Notes: generated from the sequence alone by a model not told the origin. DNA of 64,000 nt from Muscardinus avellanarius (GCA_963383645.1 OY726563.1:40785831-40849830), one strand, 5' to 3'. Shown: positions 9,148 to 19,992, counted from the first letter of the stretch. Numbers and translations are program-made.

Positions 9148-9511
9148 AGAATCACAGTTTTGAAGACAGTCTAAGCAAATAGTGAGACTCTCATCAACCT
9201 AATGAGACCCTGTTTCAAAATAAAAATAGGGCTGGAGTATAGCTAGGAGGTACAGTGTCCCTTGGCTCATTCTCTAATACCAAATAACAAAGAAAATAAA
9301 TTAATTTGGGTAGATTTCAAGGTGATTTCTCCTTCCTTACTTAGCGCTAAGAAAAGACAGGACTTTCAGTGGAATCTTGCTCTGAAAGTCTCATGGGTTC
9401 TTCAAGGAAAAACCTGCTAAAATAGAACTCTCCCTTGTCTGCAGCCCCCAGGGTCTTTATATTCTTGCACTAGCCCACACTTGACCCTGAGCAATTCATT
9501 AAAAGTTCCAG

Positions 9512-9732
9512 TTTAGCAGGGCATTGTGGTGCACACTTGTAATCCCAGCATTTGGGAAATTGAGACAGGAGGATCAAGGTTCGAGGACAGCCTCAGCTCT
9601 TACTTAGTGAGGCCCTTTGCAACTCAGTGAGACCCTGTTTCAAAATAAAGTGTAAAATGTAGAGCTGGCAGTGTCACTTGAAGGTAGAATGTCCCTTGGT
9701 TCCACTCCCAGTATTGCAAAAAAAAAAAAAAG
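9512..9732 (+). mobile_element. B1-dID SINE, subfamily A
   Basis: Complete copy with an A-rich tail at 9717-9739. Confidence 0.85.
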
Positions 9733-9751
9733 AAAAAAAGTTCCAGTTTCA

Positions 9752-9903
9752 GCTGTGAGTGGTGTTGCATGCCTATAATTCTAGTACTTGGAAGGGTGAG
9801 ACAGAACGATGACAGTTTTGAGACCAGCCTTAGCAATTTAGCAAGACCCTCAGAAACATAGGTGACCCTATTGATTTCCAAATAAAAAGGCCTGGGAGAA
9901 TAG

Positions 9904-9904
<1 letters not shown>
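9752..9904 (+). mobile_element. Old SINE fused to (GT)n
   Basis: Left half plus the start of the ID half, which ends abruptly in a GT tract. Confidence 0.6.

Positions 9905-9952
<48 letters not shown>
9905..9952. repeat. (TG)n microsatellite
   Basis: About 24 uninterrupted TG dinucleotides. Confidence 0.95.
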
Positions 9953-9955
<3 letters not shown>

Positions 9956-10350
9956 ATTGAGGGTGGAGCCCAGGAGCATTTACCTCTGAGCTATACCCCC
10001 AGCCCTATTTTTTATTCTTTCTTTTCTTTTTCTTTCTTTCTTTTTTTTTTTTTTTGGTGGTACTGGGGTTCCTGGAAGCCCTTCTACCTCCGGGCTACAC
10101 TCACAGACCTATTTTTACATTTTTATTTGGAAACAGGGTCTCCTAAGCCAGCGCTCACGGCTGGCTTCGAACCTGCGCAATCCTCCTGTCTCTGCCTCCC
10201 AAGCGCAGGGATTACAAGCGTGCGCCACCACGCCCGGCTTTTATTCTTTATTTTCAAACAGGGTCTCACTAAGTTCCTGACGCTGGCCATGGACCTGTGA
10301 TCCTCCTATCTCAACTTCCCAAGTACAGCGTGTGCCACCACATCCAGCTT
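9953..10350 (-). mobile_element. SINE split by a SINE C
   Basis: ID half at 9953-10020 and B1 half at 10239-10350, interrupted by the copy at 10050-10238. Confidence 0.7.
10050..10238 (-). mobile_element. B1-dID SINE, subfamily C (nested)
   Basis: Carries 'ggggttcctggaagccc' and 'ctaagccagcgc', diagnostic for C. Confidence 0.85.
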
Positions 10351-10389
10351 CTGCTATTTATTTTTTTTTATTTTTTATTTTTTAATTTT

Positions 10390-10592
10390 TTTTTCAGAAC
10401 TGAGGATGGCACCCAGGGGCATTCAACCTCTGAGCTACACCCCCAGCCCTACTTTTAATTCTTTATTTTGAAATAGGGTCTCACTGAATTGCAAAGGACC
10501 TCACTAAGTAGCTGAGGCTGTCCGTAAACCATGATCCTCCTGTCTCAGCCTCCCAAATGCTGGGAGTACAAGCAGGCGCCACCACGCCTGGC
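10390..10592 (-). mobile_element. B1-dID SINE, subfamily A
   Basis: Complete minus copy ending 'ccaccacgcctggc'. Confidence 0.85.
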
Positions 10593-10609
10593 TTATTTAT
10601 TTATTTATT

Positions 10610-10950
10610 TTGGTTCTGATGATGGAACCCAGGGGGATTCTACCTCTGAGCTACACCCCCACCCCTATTTTTTTAATTCTTTATTTGGAAACAGGCTCTC
10701 ACTGAGTTGCAAAGGGCCTCAGTAAGTATCTGAGGCCATCCGCGAACCATGATCCTCTTGTCTCAGCCTTCCAAATGCTGGGATTACAAGCGTGCGCCAC
10801 CACACCAGGTTCTAATTTTTATTTTGAAGCAGGGTTTCACTAAGTTGTTGAGGGTCTTGCTAAGCTGCTGAGGCTAGCCTCAAACTTGATATCCTTCCAT
10901 ATCAGCTTTCTAAGTACTAGGATTATAGACATGAGCCCCCACATCTGATT
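10610..10950 (-). mobile_element. SINE A plus old B1 half
   Basis: Complete A copy at 10610-10810 is followed directly by a diverged B1 half at 10811-10950. Confidence 0.75.
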
Positions 10951-11123
10951 TAGGAACAATTCTTAAATCCACACAGTGGTAAAAAGGGAAAAAGAATAAC
11001 ATCATCATCCAGTGTTGGATAGAGTTTGGGAAAATAGGGCATATTGCTCATGAGAATATTTTGTAAACATATAGGTAGATATGTGTGTATGTGTTATGTA
11101 TTTTGTTGTTGTTGTTGTTGTTG

Positions 11124-11314
11124 TATTGGGGATGGAACACAGGGGCATTCTACCCCCAAGTGATTCCCCCACCCTATTTTTTATTATTTATTTTGAAACA
11201 GGGTCTCACTGAGTTGCAAAGAGTTTAAGTTGCTGAGGCTGTCTGTGAACTGCAATCCTCCTATCTTAGGCTCCCAAATGCTGGGATTACAAGCATGTGC
11301 CACCATGCCCGGCT
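11124..11314 (-). mobile_element. B1-dID SINE, subfamily A
   Basis: Complete minus copy preceded by a (TTG)n tract at 11102-11122. Confidence 0.85.
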
Positions 11315-11334
11315 GTATTATATATTTATACCGT

Positions 11335-11405
11335 TTTACAGTGTTGGAATTGGAACCTAGGGCCTTGGGCATGCTAGCCAAGCACTCTACCAATAATCTG
11401 TGCCC
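11335..11405 (-). mobile_element. ID-type monomer
   Basis: Reverse complement reads 'ggtagagtgcttggctagca', the tRNA-Ala/ID core, without any B1 half. It is a free ID element rather than the dimer's right half. Confidence 0.65.
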
Positions 11406-11693
11406 CCAGACTATTTATAATTTTTTTGTGGAACTCGGATTGAACCCAGGGACATTTTCCCTCTGGGCTATATCAACAGCCCTTTTAATTTTTTATTTTG
11501 AAATAGGGTCTTGCTAAGTTACTCACACTGGCTTTGAACCTGCCTCCCAGTGGGAGTACAGAGTGTGCCACCACACCCAGCTTTGTAATATTTTTGTGAG
11601 TCACTGGGCAATATCTATTTTTTTGTGTGATACTGAGGATTGAGCCCAGGGGCATTCTACCTCTGAGCTACACCCCAAGTCCTATTCCTATTT

Positions 11694-11694
<1 letters not shown>

Positions 11695-11748
<54 letters not shown>

Positions 11749-11790
11749 TCTCTCCCTCCCTCCCTCCCTCCCTCCCTCCCTCCCTTTCTT
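11695..11790. repeat. (CT)n / (CCCT)n / (TTTC)n compound microsatellite
   Basis: TCTC run to about 11752, CCCT/CCTC run to about 11785, then TTTC units. Confidence 0.95.
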
Positions 11791-12444
11791 TCTTTCTTCT
11801 TTTTGGTGGTACTGGGGATAGAACCCAGGTGCATTCTACCTTCGAACTATGCCTCCAGCCCAATTTTTTATTCTTTATTTTGAAACAGGGTCTTACTGAG
11901 TAGCAAAGGGTAGCTGAGGCTGTCCAGAAACCGTGATCCTCCTATCTCAGCCTCCTAAATGCTGGGATTACAAGTGTACACCACCACGCCTGGCTCATTC
12001 TTTCCTTATTTATTTATTTATTTATTTTATTTTGGAAATAGGGGTTGAACCTAGGGACATTCTACCTCCAAGCTACATCCCTAGACATTTATTTTGCAAT
12101 AGGGTCTCACTGACTTGCGGAGGTCCTCACTAAGTAGCTGAGGCTGGCTTCAAACCTGTGTGATCCTCCTGTCTTAGCCTCCCAAGTATTGGGATTACAA
12201 GGGTGCACCACAATGCCTAGCTCGCTTGCTTGCTTGCTTGCTTGCTTTTTTTTTTTTTTTTTTTTGGTGGTACTGGGGTTCCTGCAAGCCCTTCTACCTC
12301 CGGGCTACACTCCCAGACCTATTTTATATTTTTGAAACAGGGTCTCTTACACCAGCGCGGCTGGCTTCGAACCTGTGCGATCCTCCTGTCTCCGCCTCCC
12401 AAGCGCGGGGATTACAAGCGTGCGCCACCACGCCCGGCTAGCTT

Positions 12445-12466
12445 GCTTTCTCTTTCTTTCTTTCCT

Positions 12467-12514
<48 letters not shown>

Positions 12515-12516
12515 TT
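12445..12516. repeat. (TTTC)n microsatellite
   Basis: About 16 TTTC units between two SINE fragments. Confidence 0.95.
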
Positions 12517-12961
12517 TGTGGTACTGGAGATTGAACCCAGGGGCATTCTACTTCTGAGCTACATCCCCAACCCTATTTTTTTTTTTTTTGGTGGTACTGG
12601 GGGTGGAGCCCAGAGGCTTTCTACCTCCGGGCTATACTCCCAGACCTTTTTTTACATTTTATTTAGAAACAGGGTCTCACTAAGTTGCTGAAAGCCTCAC
12701 TTAGTAGCTGAGGCTGGCTTCGAACCCCTGCGATCCTCCTGTCTCAGCCTCCCAAGCGCGGGGATTACAAGCGTGCACCACCATGCTCGGCTCCCAACCC
12801 TATTTTTTTATTTTTTACTTTGAAACAGGGTCTCACTAAGTTGCAAAGGGCCTCACTAAGTAGTTGAGGCTGACTGTGAACCTGCCATCCTCCTGTCTCA
12901 GCCTCCCAAGTACTGGGATTACAAGTGTGCAGTACCATGCCAGGCTGGCAATATCTATTTT

Positions 12962-13308
12962 AAAACTACACACATCTGTACCTAATAAAAAAGGTTCAAC
13001 TGCAGCAAAAGGTGACACAGAGACCGTGAAATATACAAATCACCATGATACTGCCCTCATCAGAGCAAGTACATGAAAGAAGCCAACAGAGAGGTTATGT
13101 AAGTGTTGAGAAGCACACATATTTTTTAAAACAATAGATATAACATTTATGAAAATTCACAAAGAACTTTTCCATAAGGCAAGACTCCCCACCTTGCAAG
13201 GACCGTTCATGACACAAATCACATCATCACTGAGAAATTATGTTATCATGAGTACCAGAAGGAATAACTGCTCATTGCAAATAGAAATGCACTTCAAAAT
13301 GATGACTG
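12962..13308. other. Unique A/T-rich spacer, no gene seen
   Basis: Sequence between SINE nests with no repeat-family signature I recognise and no long open frame. Confidence 0.5.
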
Positions 13309-13750
13309 TGAGCCGGGCGTGGTGGCCCATGCTTATAACCCCAGTACTTGGGAGGCTGAGACAGGAGGATCATGGTTCACAGCCAGCCTCAGCTACTTAC
13401 TGAGGCCTTGTGCAACTCAGTGAAACTCTGTTTCAAAATAAATAATAAGATGGGCGTGGTGGCGCACACTTGTAATCCCAGTACTTGGGAGGCTGAGACA
13501 GGAGGATTGCACAGGGTTGAAGCCAGCCTCGGCTACTTAGGCTCTCAGCAACTTAGTGAGACCCTGTTTCCAAATAAAGTATAAAATAGGTCTGGAAGTA
13601 TAGCCCGGAGGTAGAAAAAACCCTGGGTTCCACCCCTAATACCACACACACAAAAAGAAAGAATAAAAAATAGGGCTGGGAGTGTAGCTCATAGGTAGAA
13701 AGTCCCTGGATTCCATCCCTAGTAACATACACACACACACACACACACAC
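13309..13750 (+). mobile_element. SINE A interrupted by SINE B
   Basis: Left half at 13309-13449, a complete B copy at 13450-13655, then the A right half ending in a (CA)n tract at 13729-13750. Confidence 0.8.
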
Positions 13751-13767
13751 CTGTGAAATGTAAAATA

Positions 13768-14210
13768 AAATATAGCTGGGTGTGGTGGCAAACACTGGTA
13801 ATCCCAGCATTTGGGAGGCTGAGACAGGTGGATCACAGTTTGCGGACAGCCTCAGCTACTTAGTGAGGCCCTTTGTAACTCAGTGAGACCCTGTTTCAAA
13901 TAAAGAATAAAAAATAGATGTAGGGAGCCGGGCATGGTGGCGCATGCTTGTAATCCCCGCACTTGGGAGGCTGAGACAGGAGGATCGTACAGGTTCGAAG
14001 CCAGCCTCAGCTACTTAGTGAGGCTCTCAGCAACTTAGTGAGATCCTGTTTCCAAATAAAAAAATATAAAAAATAGGTCTGGGAGTATAGCCCGGAGGTA
14101 GGAAGCTTCTGGGTTCTACTCCCAGTTCCACCCCCCAAAAAAATAGAGGTAGGGGTGTAGATCAGGGGTAGAATGCCCCTGGGTTCCATTCCCAATACCC
14201 CAAAATATAA
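13768..14210 (+). mobile_element. SINE A interrupted by SINE B
   Basis: Same architecture as its left neighbour: A left half to 13925, B copy at 13926-14135, A right half to 14205. The B insertion falls at nearly the same A-rich linker. Confidence 0.8.
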
Positions 14211-14236
14211 ATATAAATATAATATAATATAATAAT

Positions 14237-14440
14237 AGCTGGGCATGGTGGTAAACCATGTAATCCCAGTACTTGGGAGGCTAAAATAGGAGAATCCAAG
14301 TTTGTGGTCAGCCTTAGCTACTTAGTGAGGACCTCTACAATTTAATGAGATCCTGTTTCAAAATAAAGAATAAAAGGGCTGGAGGTGTAGCTCAGAGTTG
14401 GAATGCCCCTGGGTTCCATCCCCAGTTCCACAAAAAAAAT
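14237..14440 (+). mobile_element. B1-dID SINE, subfamily A
   Basis: Complete copy with AAAT-rich tail. Confidence 0.85.
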
Positions 14441-14464
14441 AAATAAATAAAAGGGCAGGCAGGT

Positions 14465-14725
14465 AGGTGAGCCTGGTGCAGTGGTGTGTGCCTGTAATCA
14501 GGAGGAATGCAAATTGGTCAGCCTTGTCAACCTAGTGAAACTCTGACTCAAAAAAATAAAATAAAAAGGAGCTGAGTGTGGTGGCAGGAACCTGTAATCC
14601 CAGTACTTGGGAGGCTGAACTTGGGAGGCTGAAACAGGAGGATCACAGGTTCAAGGCCAAGCCTCAGAAATTTAGGAAGGTCCTCCACAATTTAGGGAAA
14701 TCCTGTTTCAAATAAATTAAATGGT
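14465..14725 (+). mobile_element. Two old SINE left halves
   Basis: Degenerate left halves at 14465-14560 and 14570-14725, both lacking an ID half; the second has an internal duplication of 'acttgggaggctgaa'. Confidence 0.6.
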
Positions 14726-14782
14726 GTTACTGTTGTAAGGACAGAGTGAATTCTTTTTGTTGATTCAAATAAATATGTTGAA

Positions 14783-14995
14783 GCCGGGCGTGGTGGCGCA
14801 CGCTTGTAATCCCAGCATTCAAGAGGCTGAGACCTGAGGATCGTGGTTCGCAGACAGCCTCAGCTACTTAGTGAGGCCCTCTGCAACTCAGTGAGACCTG
14901 GTTTCAAAATAAAAGAATAAAAAATAGGGTAGGGGATGTAGCTTGGAGGTGGAATGCCCCTGGGTTCCATCACCAGACCCACAAAACAACAACAA
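14783..14995 (+). mobile_element. B1-dID SINE, subfamily A
   Basis: Complete copy with tail 'ccagacccacaaaacaacaa'. Confidence 0.85.
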
Positions 14996-15029
14996 CAACA
15001 AATAGATATGTTGAATTGGGAAAATTAAA

Positions 15030-15365
15030 GAACTGATAAACAGCTCGGTGTCAGCTTAAGCAAGTCTTTATTACAAAGTAAGAAATAGACAGTGAAGAAA
15101 AAGCAGCGTGCCGAGAAGAGACATGGTAGAGAGCCTGAAAACGGAACTCTCTGTCCTCTTGGATACCCGGCCCTTAACTACAGTTTTTATTGGTATTCTC
15201 TTCTCAACATTACCAAGTCAATGGGTTAGCAGCTCATTCACCCAGGCAAGTGGCCTTGTCTCTAGACCATGCACTAAGTGCAGGTGTTGATAATCCAGCT
15301 TTCTCCACCTCTGCTGTACCAGTTGCCCTTCAATTATGGGTGCTGTTAAGTAGCATATGGATTTT
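15030..15365 (-). mobile_element. Possible LTR fragment
   Basis: Non-SINE sequence with 'tctttattac' (an inverted polyadenylation-like signal) near 15066, reading like a minus-strand LTR end. No duplication or partner was found, so the assignment is weak. Confidence 0.3.
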
Positions 15366-15369
15366 TTTT

Positions 15370-15575
15370 TTTTTTGCGGTACTGGGGATGGAACCCAGGA
15401 GCATTCTACCTCTGAACTACACTCCCAGCCCTATTTTTTATTCTTTATTTTGAAACAGGGTCTCACTGAGTTGCAGAGGGCCTCACTAAGTAGCTGAGGC
15501 TAGCCGCGAACCGCGATCCTCCGGTCTCAGCCTTTCAAGTACTGGAATTACAAGCCTGCACTACCATGCCCGGCT
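15370..15575 (-). mobile_element. B1-dID SINE, subfamily A
   Basis: Complete minus copy with poly(T) at 15362-15375. Confidence 0.85.
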
Positions 15576-15859
15576 GCTTTTATATTTTAAGGCCTGGAAT
15601 TGCTTCTACATTCTTCCTATGGGTTAACATTGAGGCAAAGGAGAAGGAGGGAAGTTCTGAAGTGTAGCCGGCAAACCTACAGTCCTTCCCTGCCTGCGTG
15701 CATGTACAGCACCCAGACTCTGACTGCCTTTTACATTTTTATTGGGAATCAATACCGGAGCAATTTCCCAATACCAGTACAATAGGACTGGGGATTTAGC
15801 ACAGAGGTAGAATGCCTCTGAGTTGAGTCCCCAGTAGTACAAACACAAAATAAAATAAA

Positions 15860-16519
15860 TGTTCAGGGCCATCTTAGAACATACATTGAGATTATCACTT
15901 CAGACCAGATCAGTTTGGATACGTAGTATTTGGTTGGGTGGGATTTGTCTGCAAGCAAACAAATTCCAAAAGACCTGATGTAATCTCTAAGGTGCGGTCT
16001 TTGATGTCACCTCCACCTAATAATGTCTAATCCCTCCTTCTTCCAAGCTTGTCACATGCCTTCCTCACTGATCTTCTTTATTGCGAACTCATGACAAATT
16101 TTACCTTCTGTGTTTAACTTTTATGATGCTTTGTCTAAAGTTTCTATAAAAGTTATGACCAGATAGATTCTTGACCCTTGCACTTAGGAAGTGCACTGTG
16201 GGGAGACAAAGAGGCACCACCTGGCTAAGGAATAACTATCCCATTGCCTTGGTAACGCTGATGAGAGAGATACCAATACTAAATCAATTTAAGGGCTGGG
16301 GGTCCCCAAAAGGGACTGGAGTTCCATTTTCGGGCTCTCCAGCACGCGGGTCAGCATGCTGCTTTTTCTTTCTCTTCTCTATTTCTTACTGCTCTATTTC
16401 CTAATTTTGTAATAAAGGTTTGTTAAAGCTGCACTGAGCTGCCTGTTAGTTTTAATTTTTCTATTCAACCAACCTTAGCTGAATAAGAAAAATAAACCCC
16501 ACCATTTCAAACCGTAACA
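15860..16519 (+). mobile_element. Probable solo LTR
   Basis: Runs TG...CA, from tgttcagggcc to accgtaaca. It has a TATA-like tctataaaag near 16142 and AATAAA near 16411, spaced as in a LTR U3-R. Its end resembles the ends of the LTRs near 25200 and 27149. No clear target duplication was found, so the limits are tentative. Confidence 0.55.
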
Positions 16520-16520
16520 C

Positions 16521-16650
16521 CAACCCTTTTCATTTTGTTGTAAGAGTCTCACTAAGTTACTGCACTGGCCTTGAACCTACAATCCTCTGTTTCTCAGCCT
16601 CTCAAGTATTGGGATTACAGATGTGCATCACCATGCCCAGCTTCCATGGA
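16521..16650 (-). mobile_element. SINE B1 half
   Basis: Minus left half ending 'caccatgcccagc'. Confidence 0.65.
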
Positions 16651-16879
16651 TTTTGACAAATGTATTTTGACATATACCCACTAGTAAAGTATGATACAGA
16701 ATGTTTTATGGTCCGAAATATCCCCTATGCTCTGGTTATTCATCTCTCTGTCACCTAAAAACTTAGCAACCAGCCGGGCATGGTGGTGCACACCTGTAAT
16801 CCTAGTACTTGGAAAGCTGAGACAGGAAAATCAAAAGGTGAGTATGTGATAATTTAGCAATGTAAGAAATATAAGATCT

Positions 16880-17205
16880 TGCTCGAGGTGGTGGCGCACA
16901 CTTGTAATCCCAGCATTTTGGAGGCTGAGACCAGAGGATTGCGGTTCGCAGACAGCCTCAGCTACTTAGTGAGACCTCCGCAACTTAGTGAGATCCTGTT
17001 TCAAAATAAAGACTAAAAAGGTGTATTCATTCGAGTCACCCCTCTATGCCAGTCTGGTATGGAGCTGTACCTATCCTCTGTATTTCTATTTTTTAATAAA
17101 CTTCTTTAAATCTACAAAAAAATGAATAAAGACTAAAAAATAGGGCAGGGGGTGTAGCTCGGAGATCGAATACCCTTGGGTTCCATCACCAGACCCTCAA
17201 AAAAA
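16880..17205 (+). mobile_element. SINE A with a retroposed LTR segment inside
   Basis: Left part at 16880-17019 and right part at 17125-17205 share a 15-bp duplication around the insertion at 17020. Confidence 0.8.
17020..17124 (+). mobile_element. Retroposed R region of an LTR transcript
   Basis: The bases from ggtgtattcattcgag to tttaaatct match 26884-26980 almost throughout. In that LTR the match starts 32 bp after a TATA box (gtataaaaag) and ends about 15 bp after AATAAA. The copy is followed by an A-rich tail and flanked by aataaagactaaaaa at 17005-17019 and 17125-17139. The structure fits L1-type retroposition of a short capped, polyadenylated RNA that starts at the LTR cap site and ends at the LTR polyadenylation site. 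Confidence 0.75.
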
Positions 17206-17412
17206 AATTAGGTGTTAGTGAGGCTGTTTTCTAATTCTTGGTGAGAACGTAAATCAGCAAAACCACTTTAGAGAACAGTTTAGCATTTCCTTCTGTAGTT
17301 AGACATTCACATACCTCACCACACTAAGAATTCACTGCTGGGAACATCCCCAACAGAAACTCTTGCCCACGCCCCCAGAAAGCATGTAAAAGGACAATCA
17401 TGAGACCCTCTT

Positions 17413-17628
17413 CTGCCGGGCGTGGTGTCGCACGCTTGTAATCCCCGCGCTTGAGAGGCTGAGACAGGAGGGTCGCACGGGTTCAAAGCCAGCCTCAGCT
17501 ACTTAGTGAGGTTTTCAGCAACTTAGTGAGACCCTGTTTCCAAATAAAGTATAAAATAGGTCTGGGAGTATAGCCCGGAGGTAGAAAAGCCCCTGGGTTC
17601 CACCCCCAGTACCACCACCAAAAAAAAA
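17413..17628 (+). mobile_element. B1-dID SINE, subfamily B
   Basis: Complete copy, little diverged from the other B copies, with poly(A). Confidence 0.88.
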
Positions 17629-17697
17629 AGAATAAAAACCACAACCAAAAAATCTATCATCAACATTTTAGTATATTTGCTCATATCTATACATCAT

Positions 17698-17699
<2 letters not shown>

Positions 17700-17744
<45 letters not shown>
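17700..17744. repeat. (TA)n microsatellite
   Basis: About 22 TA units. Confidence 0.95.
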
Positions 17745-17746
<2 letters not shown>

Positions 17747-17778
17747 ATGTAGTTGTTGATTTTTGTCTTTATTGTTTT

Positions 17779-17962
17779 AGGTACTGGGGATTGAACTCAG
17801 GGACATTCTACCTCCAAGCTACATCTCCCGCCCTTTTCAGTTTTTAGTTTGAAACAGGGTTTTACTAGGTTGCTAAGTTGCTGAGGATGCCTGTGGACCT
17901 GAGCTCCTCCTGTCTCGGCCTCCCAAGTATGGGGAGTACAGGCATGCACCACCACCCTCTCC
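17779..17962 (-). mobile_element. Diverged dimeric SINE
   Basis: Both halves are recognisable on the minus strand; the head ends 'catgcaccaccaccc'. Confidence 0.65.
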
Positions 17963-18159
17963 TTTGCATTGTTTTTACTTGCCCTTGTTCTCCTTCTATC
18001 TCCCAGTCTTAAGCTCAGCTTTTTATTCCTGTTGCAAGGATGGTCAGAGCCAAAAGTTCATATGCACTTTTCAGATCCCATCAAATAGTAGACTTGTTCA
18101 AATAGTAGATTTGTTCATTTTACTGCACATAAATTTTTCTGTAAAATGTAAATAAATAC

Positions 18160-18340
18160 TGCCTGGGCGTGGTGGTACATGCCTGTAATGCCAGTACTTA
18201 GAAGGCTGAGACAGGAGGATCTCACGTTCAAGACCATCCTCAGCAAGTAAGGAGATGCTCAGCAACCTAGTGAGACCCTGTGTCAAAACAAAAATTAAAA
18301 AAGGGATAGAATTGTGGCTCAGATGTATGATGCCCCTGGG
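18160..18340 (+). mobile_element. Diverged dimeric SINE
   Basis: Head 'gcctgggcgtggtggtacat'; the ID half is truncated at 'gcccctgggtcc'. Confidence 0.7.
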
Positions 18341-18342
18341 TC

Positions 18343-18655
18343 CAAAATACTGGGGATGGAACCCAGGGGCATTTGACCTCCAAGCTACACCCCTAGCCCT
18401 ATATTTTATTCTTTATTTTGAAACAGGGTCTCACTGAGTTGCAGAAAGCCTCACCAAGTAGCTGAGGCTGTCTGCTAACCACGATCCTCCTGTCTCAGCC
18501 TCCCAAGTACTGGGATTACAGGAGACAGGAGGATCGCACAGGCTCAAAGCCAGGCGCGCTGGCTTAAGAGACCCTGTTTCTAAATAAAAAAGTATAAAAT
18601 AGGTCTGGGAGTGTATCCCGGAGGTAAAAGGGTTTTCAGGAACCCAAGTACCACA
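18343..18655. mobile_element. Head-to-head inverted SINE pair
   Basis: A minus SINE A (18343-18521) meets a plus SINE C (18522-18655) within the conserved 'gagacaggaggatcg' region, both heads truncated. The pair could fold as a long imperfect hairpin. Confidence 0.7.
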
Positions 18656-18659
18656 AAAA

Positions 18660-19778
18660 AAGAAAGAAATATACCTAGAGATTTCATCATAACAAAGTCC
18701 TACCATCCAAAGAAAAATTTCAGAGACTTGACTACTTGGGGGAAAGGCATCCAGTTCAGTCAACTCCAGCCCATTCTAACCCTCCTGATAAAAGCAGATA
18801 AAAGGGAGAAGAAACACTTGTTATCCCAGCCCAGGGAGTCAGGCTCACTAAAAGACTAAAATTTCATCAAGAAATAATAGATGACTTCCTTTCCATTGCA
18901 CCCTACTGAGGAGATAGAAAGGAAATAGGCAGATAGGGAAAAGGCCTCGGTAGAAAAAAGCTAATTTCCTGAGTTTCCTGAGAGGCAACAAATGCCTGAA
19001 ACTCCAAAGGCTCAGAGATAAAAAGGCCAGAGCTTCACAAAGCCATCTGTTTACTAATCAACAAACCCAGGAGCCAGCACAGAGCAAGTGGACACTCCTA
19101 CTGAATGAAAGGAGATGAGACCCTTCAATGGACTTGCAAATACCCTATGCAAATTCTCCTTGGAATCCCCAAAATCACCCTAACCAAAAGCGGACATGCA
19201 AACGGTGAGGCCTTGCCTGACCTGACCACAAAGGGGGACTTTCCCGCTCAGGACCCTCTCCCCTTTTGGGGAGCTGTTCTCTCTCTTACAGGTTGTGTTG
19301 GCCCTGAGAGAAGGCAAAGTGCATCTGAGGGCATGTGGCTCGGGCAACTCTGGAGTAGTGACCTGAAGGCCTCTGCTGGACATCATGGCTGACCAGGCCC
19401 CTAGGGGTGACCTGTACCTCTTTTCTGGCAGATCGCGTGGACTCTGGGAGAAAGTAGTTTGCAACTGATGGGCACTTGGCTCGTGTGACACTCTGGTAGT
19501 GACCCTGAAGGCAGCTACTGGACCCTGGAGTTCCGACCGCCCCTTTGGGGTGTTTGGCCACTTTTCTCTATTCCCTTCTGGCAGATTGTGTGGACTCTGG
19601 AAGAAAGCAGCCTGCACCTGAAGGCAATTCGGCTTGGGCTACTCTAAAGTATTGTCCTGAAGGCAGCTGCTGGGCCCAGAGTTCCAGCCCCTTTGGGGTG
19701 TTCAGCCACCCTCCCCCCCCCCATTCCCTGCTGCTTCCAATAAACCTTTTACTCCCCTTCCTGAGGTCTGCGGGTGTC
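18660..19778 (+). mobile_element. LTR with three internal ~150-bp tandem units
   Basis: Non-SINE block with AATAAA at about 19739. Inside it three units repeat at roughly 140-153 bp, for example 'gatcgcgtggactctgg' at 19431 and 'gattgtgtggactctgg' at 19584. The same sequence recurs inverted at 34330-35150. Exact ends were not determined. Confidence 0.7.
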
Positions 19779-19872
19779 ATTCACTAATTTCTGGGTCATC
19801 CTTGTGCAGGGGCTATGCTAATCTTCTCTGTATTGTTCCAAATTTAGTATGTGTGCTCCTGAAGTCAGTATC
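19779..19872 (-). pseudogene. U6 snRNA pseudogene
   Basis: The reverse complement carries the U6 core: 'acagagaagattagcat' followed by 'gcccctgc' with one change, and 'ggatgac'. Both ends are diverged: the 5' end does not read the normal GTGCTCGCTTCGGC and the terminal U tract is missing. It abuts the end of the neighbouring LTR in the opposite orientation. Not expected to be expressed. Confidence 0.85.
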
Positions 19873-19992
19873 ACAGGCTCTATTGAAATAGTGAGGAAGT
19901 TCTTCTGGGAAACCAAAGATACCAGAGGGGGCTGGAAAAACAATACAGGAATCTGAAGCCTGCCATCTACAGCTACAGACAACACGGATTAG

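Larger units (their letters stand above)
5731..9290 (+). mobile_element. Host SINE carrying ERV copy 1 and a second SINE
   Basis: The SINE head is at 5731-5786. The ERV interrupts it at 'aggagg', sequence resumes at 8897 ('ggaggatcacat'), a minus SINE breaks it again at 8945-9147, and the centre and right half finish at 9148-9290. The order of insertions after the host SINE (ERV or SINE first) is not resolved. Confidence 0.8.
11622..12946 (-). mobile_element. 1.3-kb nest of minus-strand SINEs and microsatellites
   Basis: The whole block is bracketed by a 15-bp duplication ggcaatatctatttt at 11607-11621 and 12947-12961, so unrelated flanking sequence was split once and the later elements landed inside. 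Inner copies: A at 11801-11992, a diverged copy at 12020-12222, C at 12245-12440, B at 12580-12795, with ID and B1 halves of older copies at 11625-11690, 12515-12575 and 12797-12946. Which old ID half pairs with which B1 half is not resolved. Confidence 0.75.
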
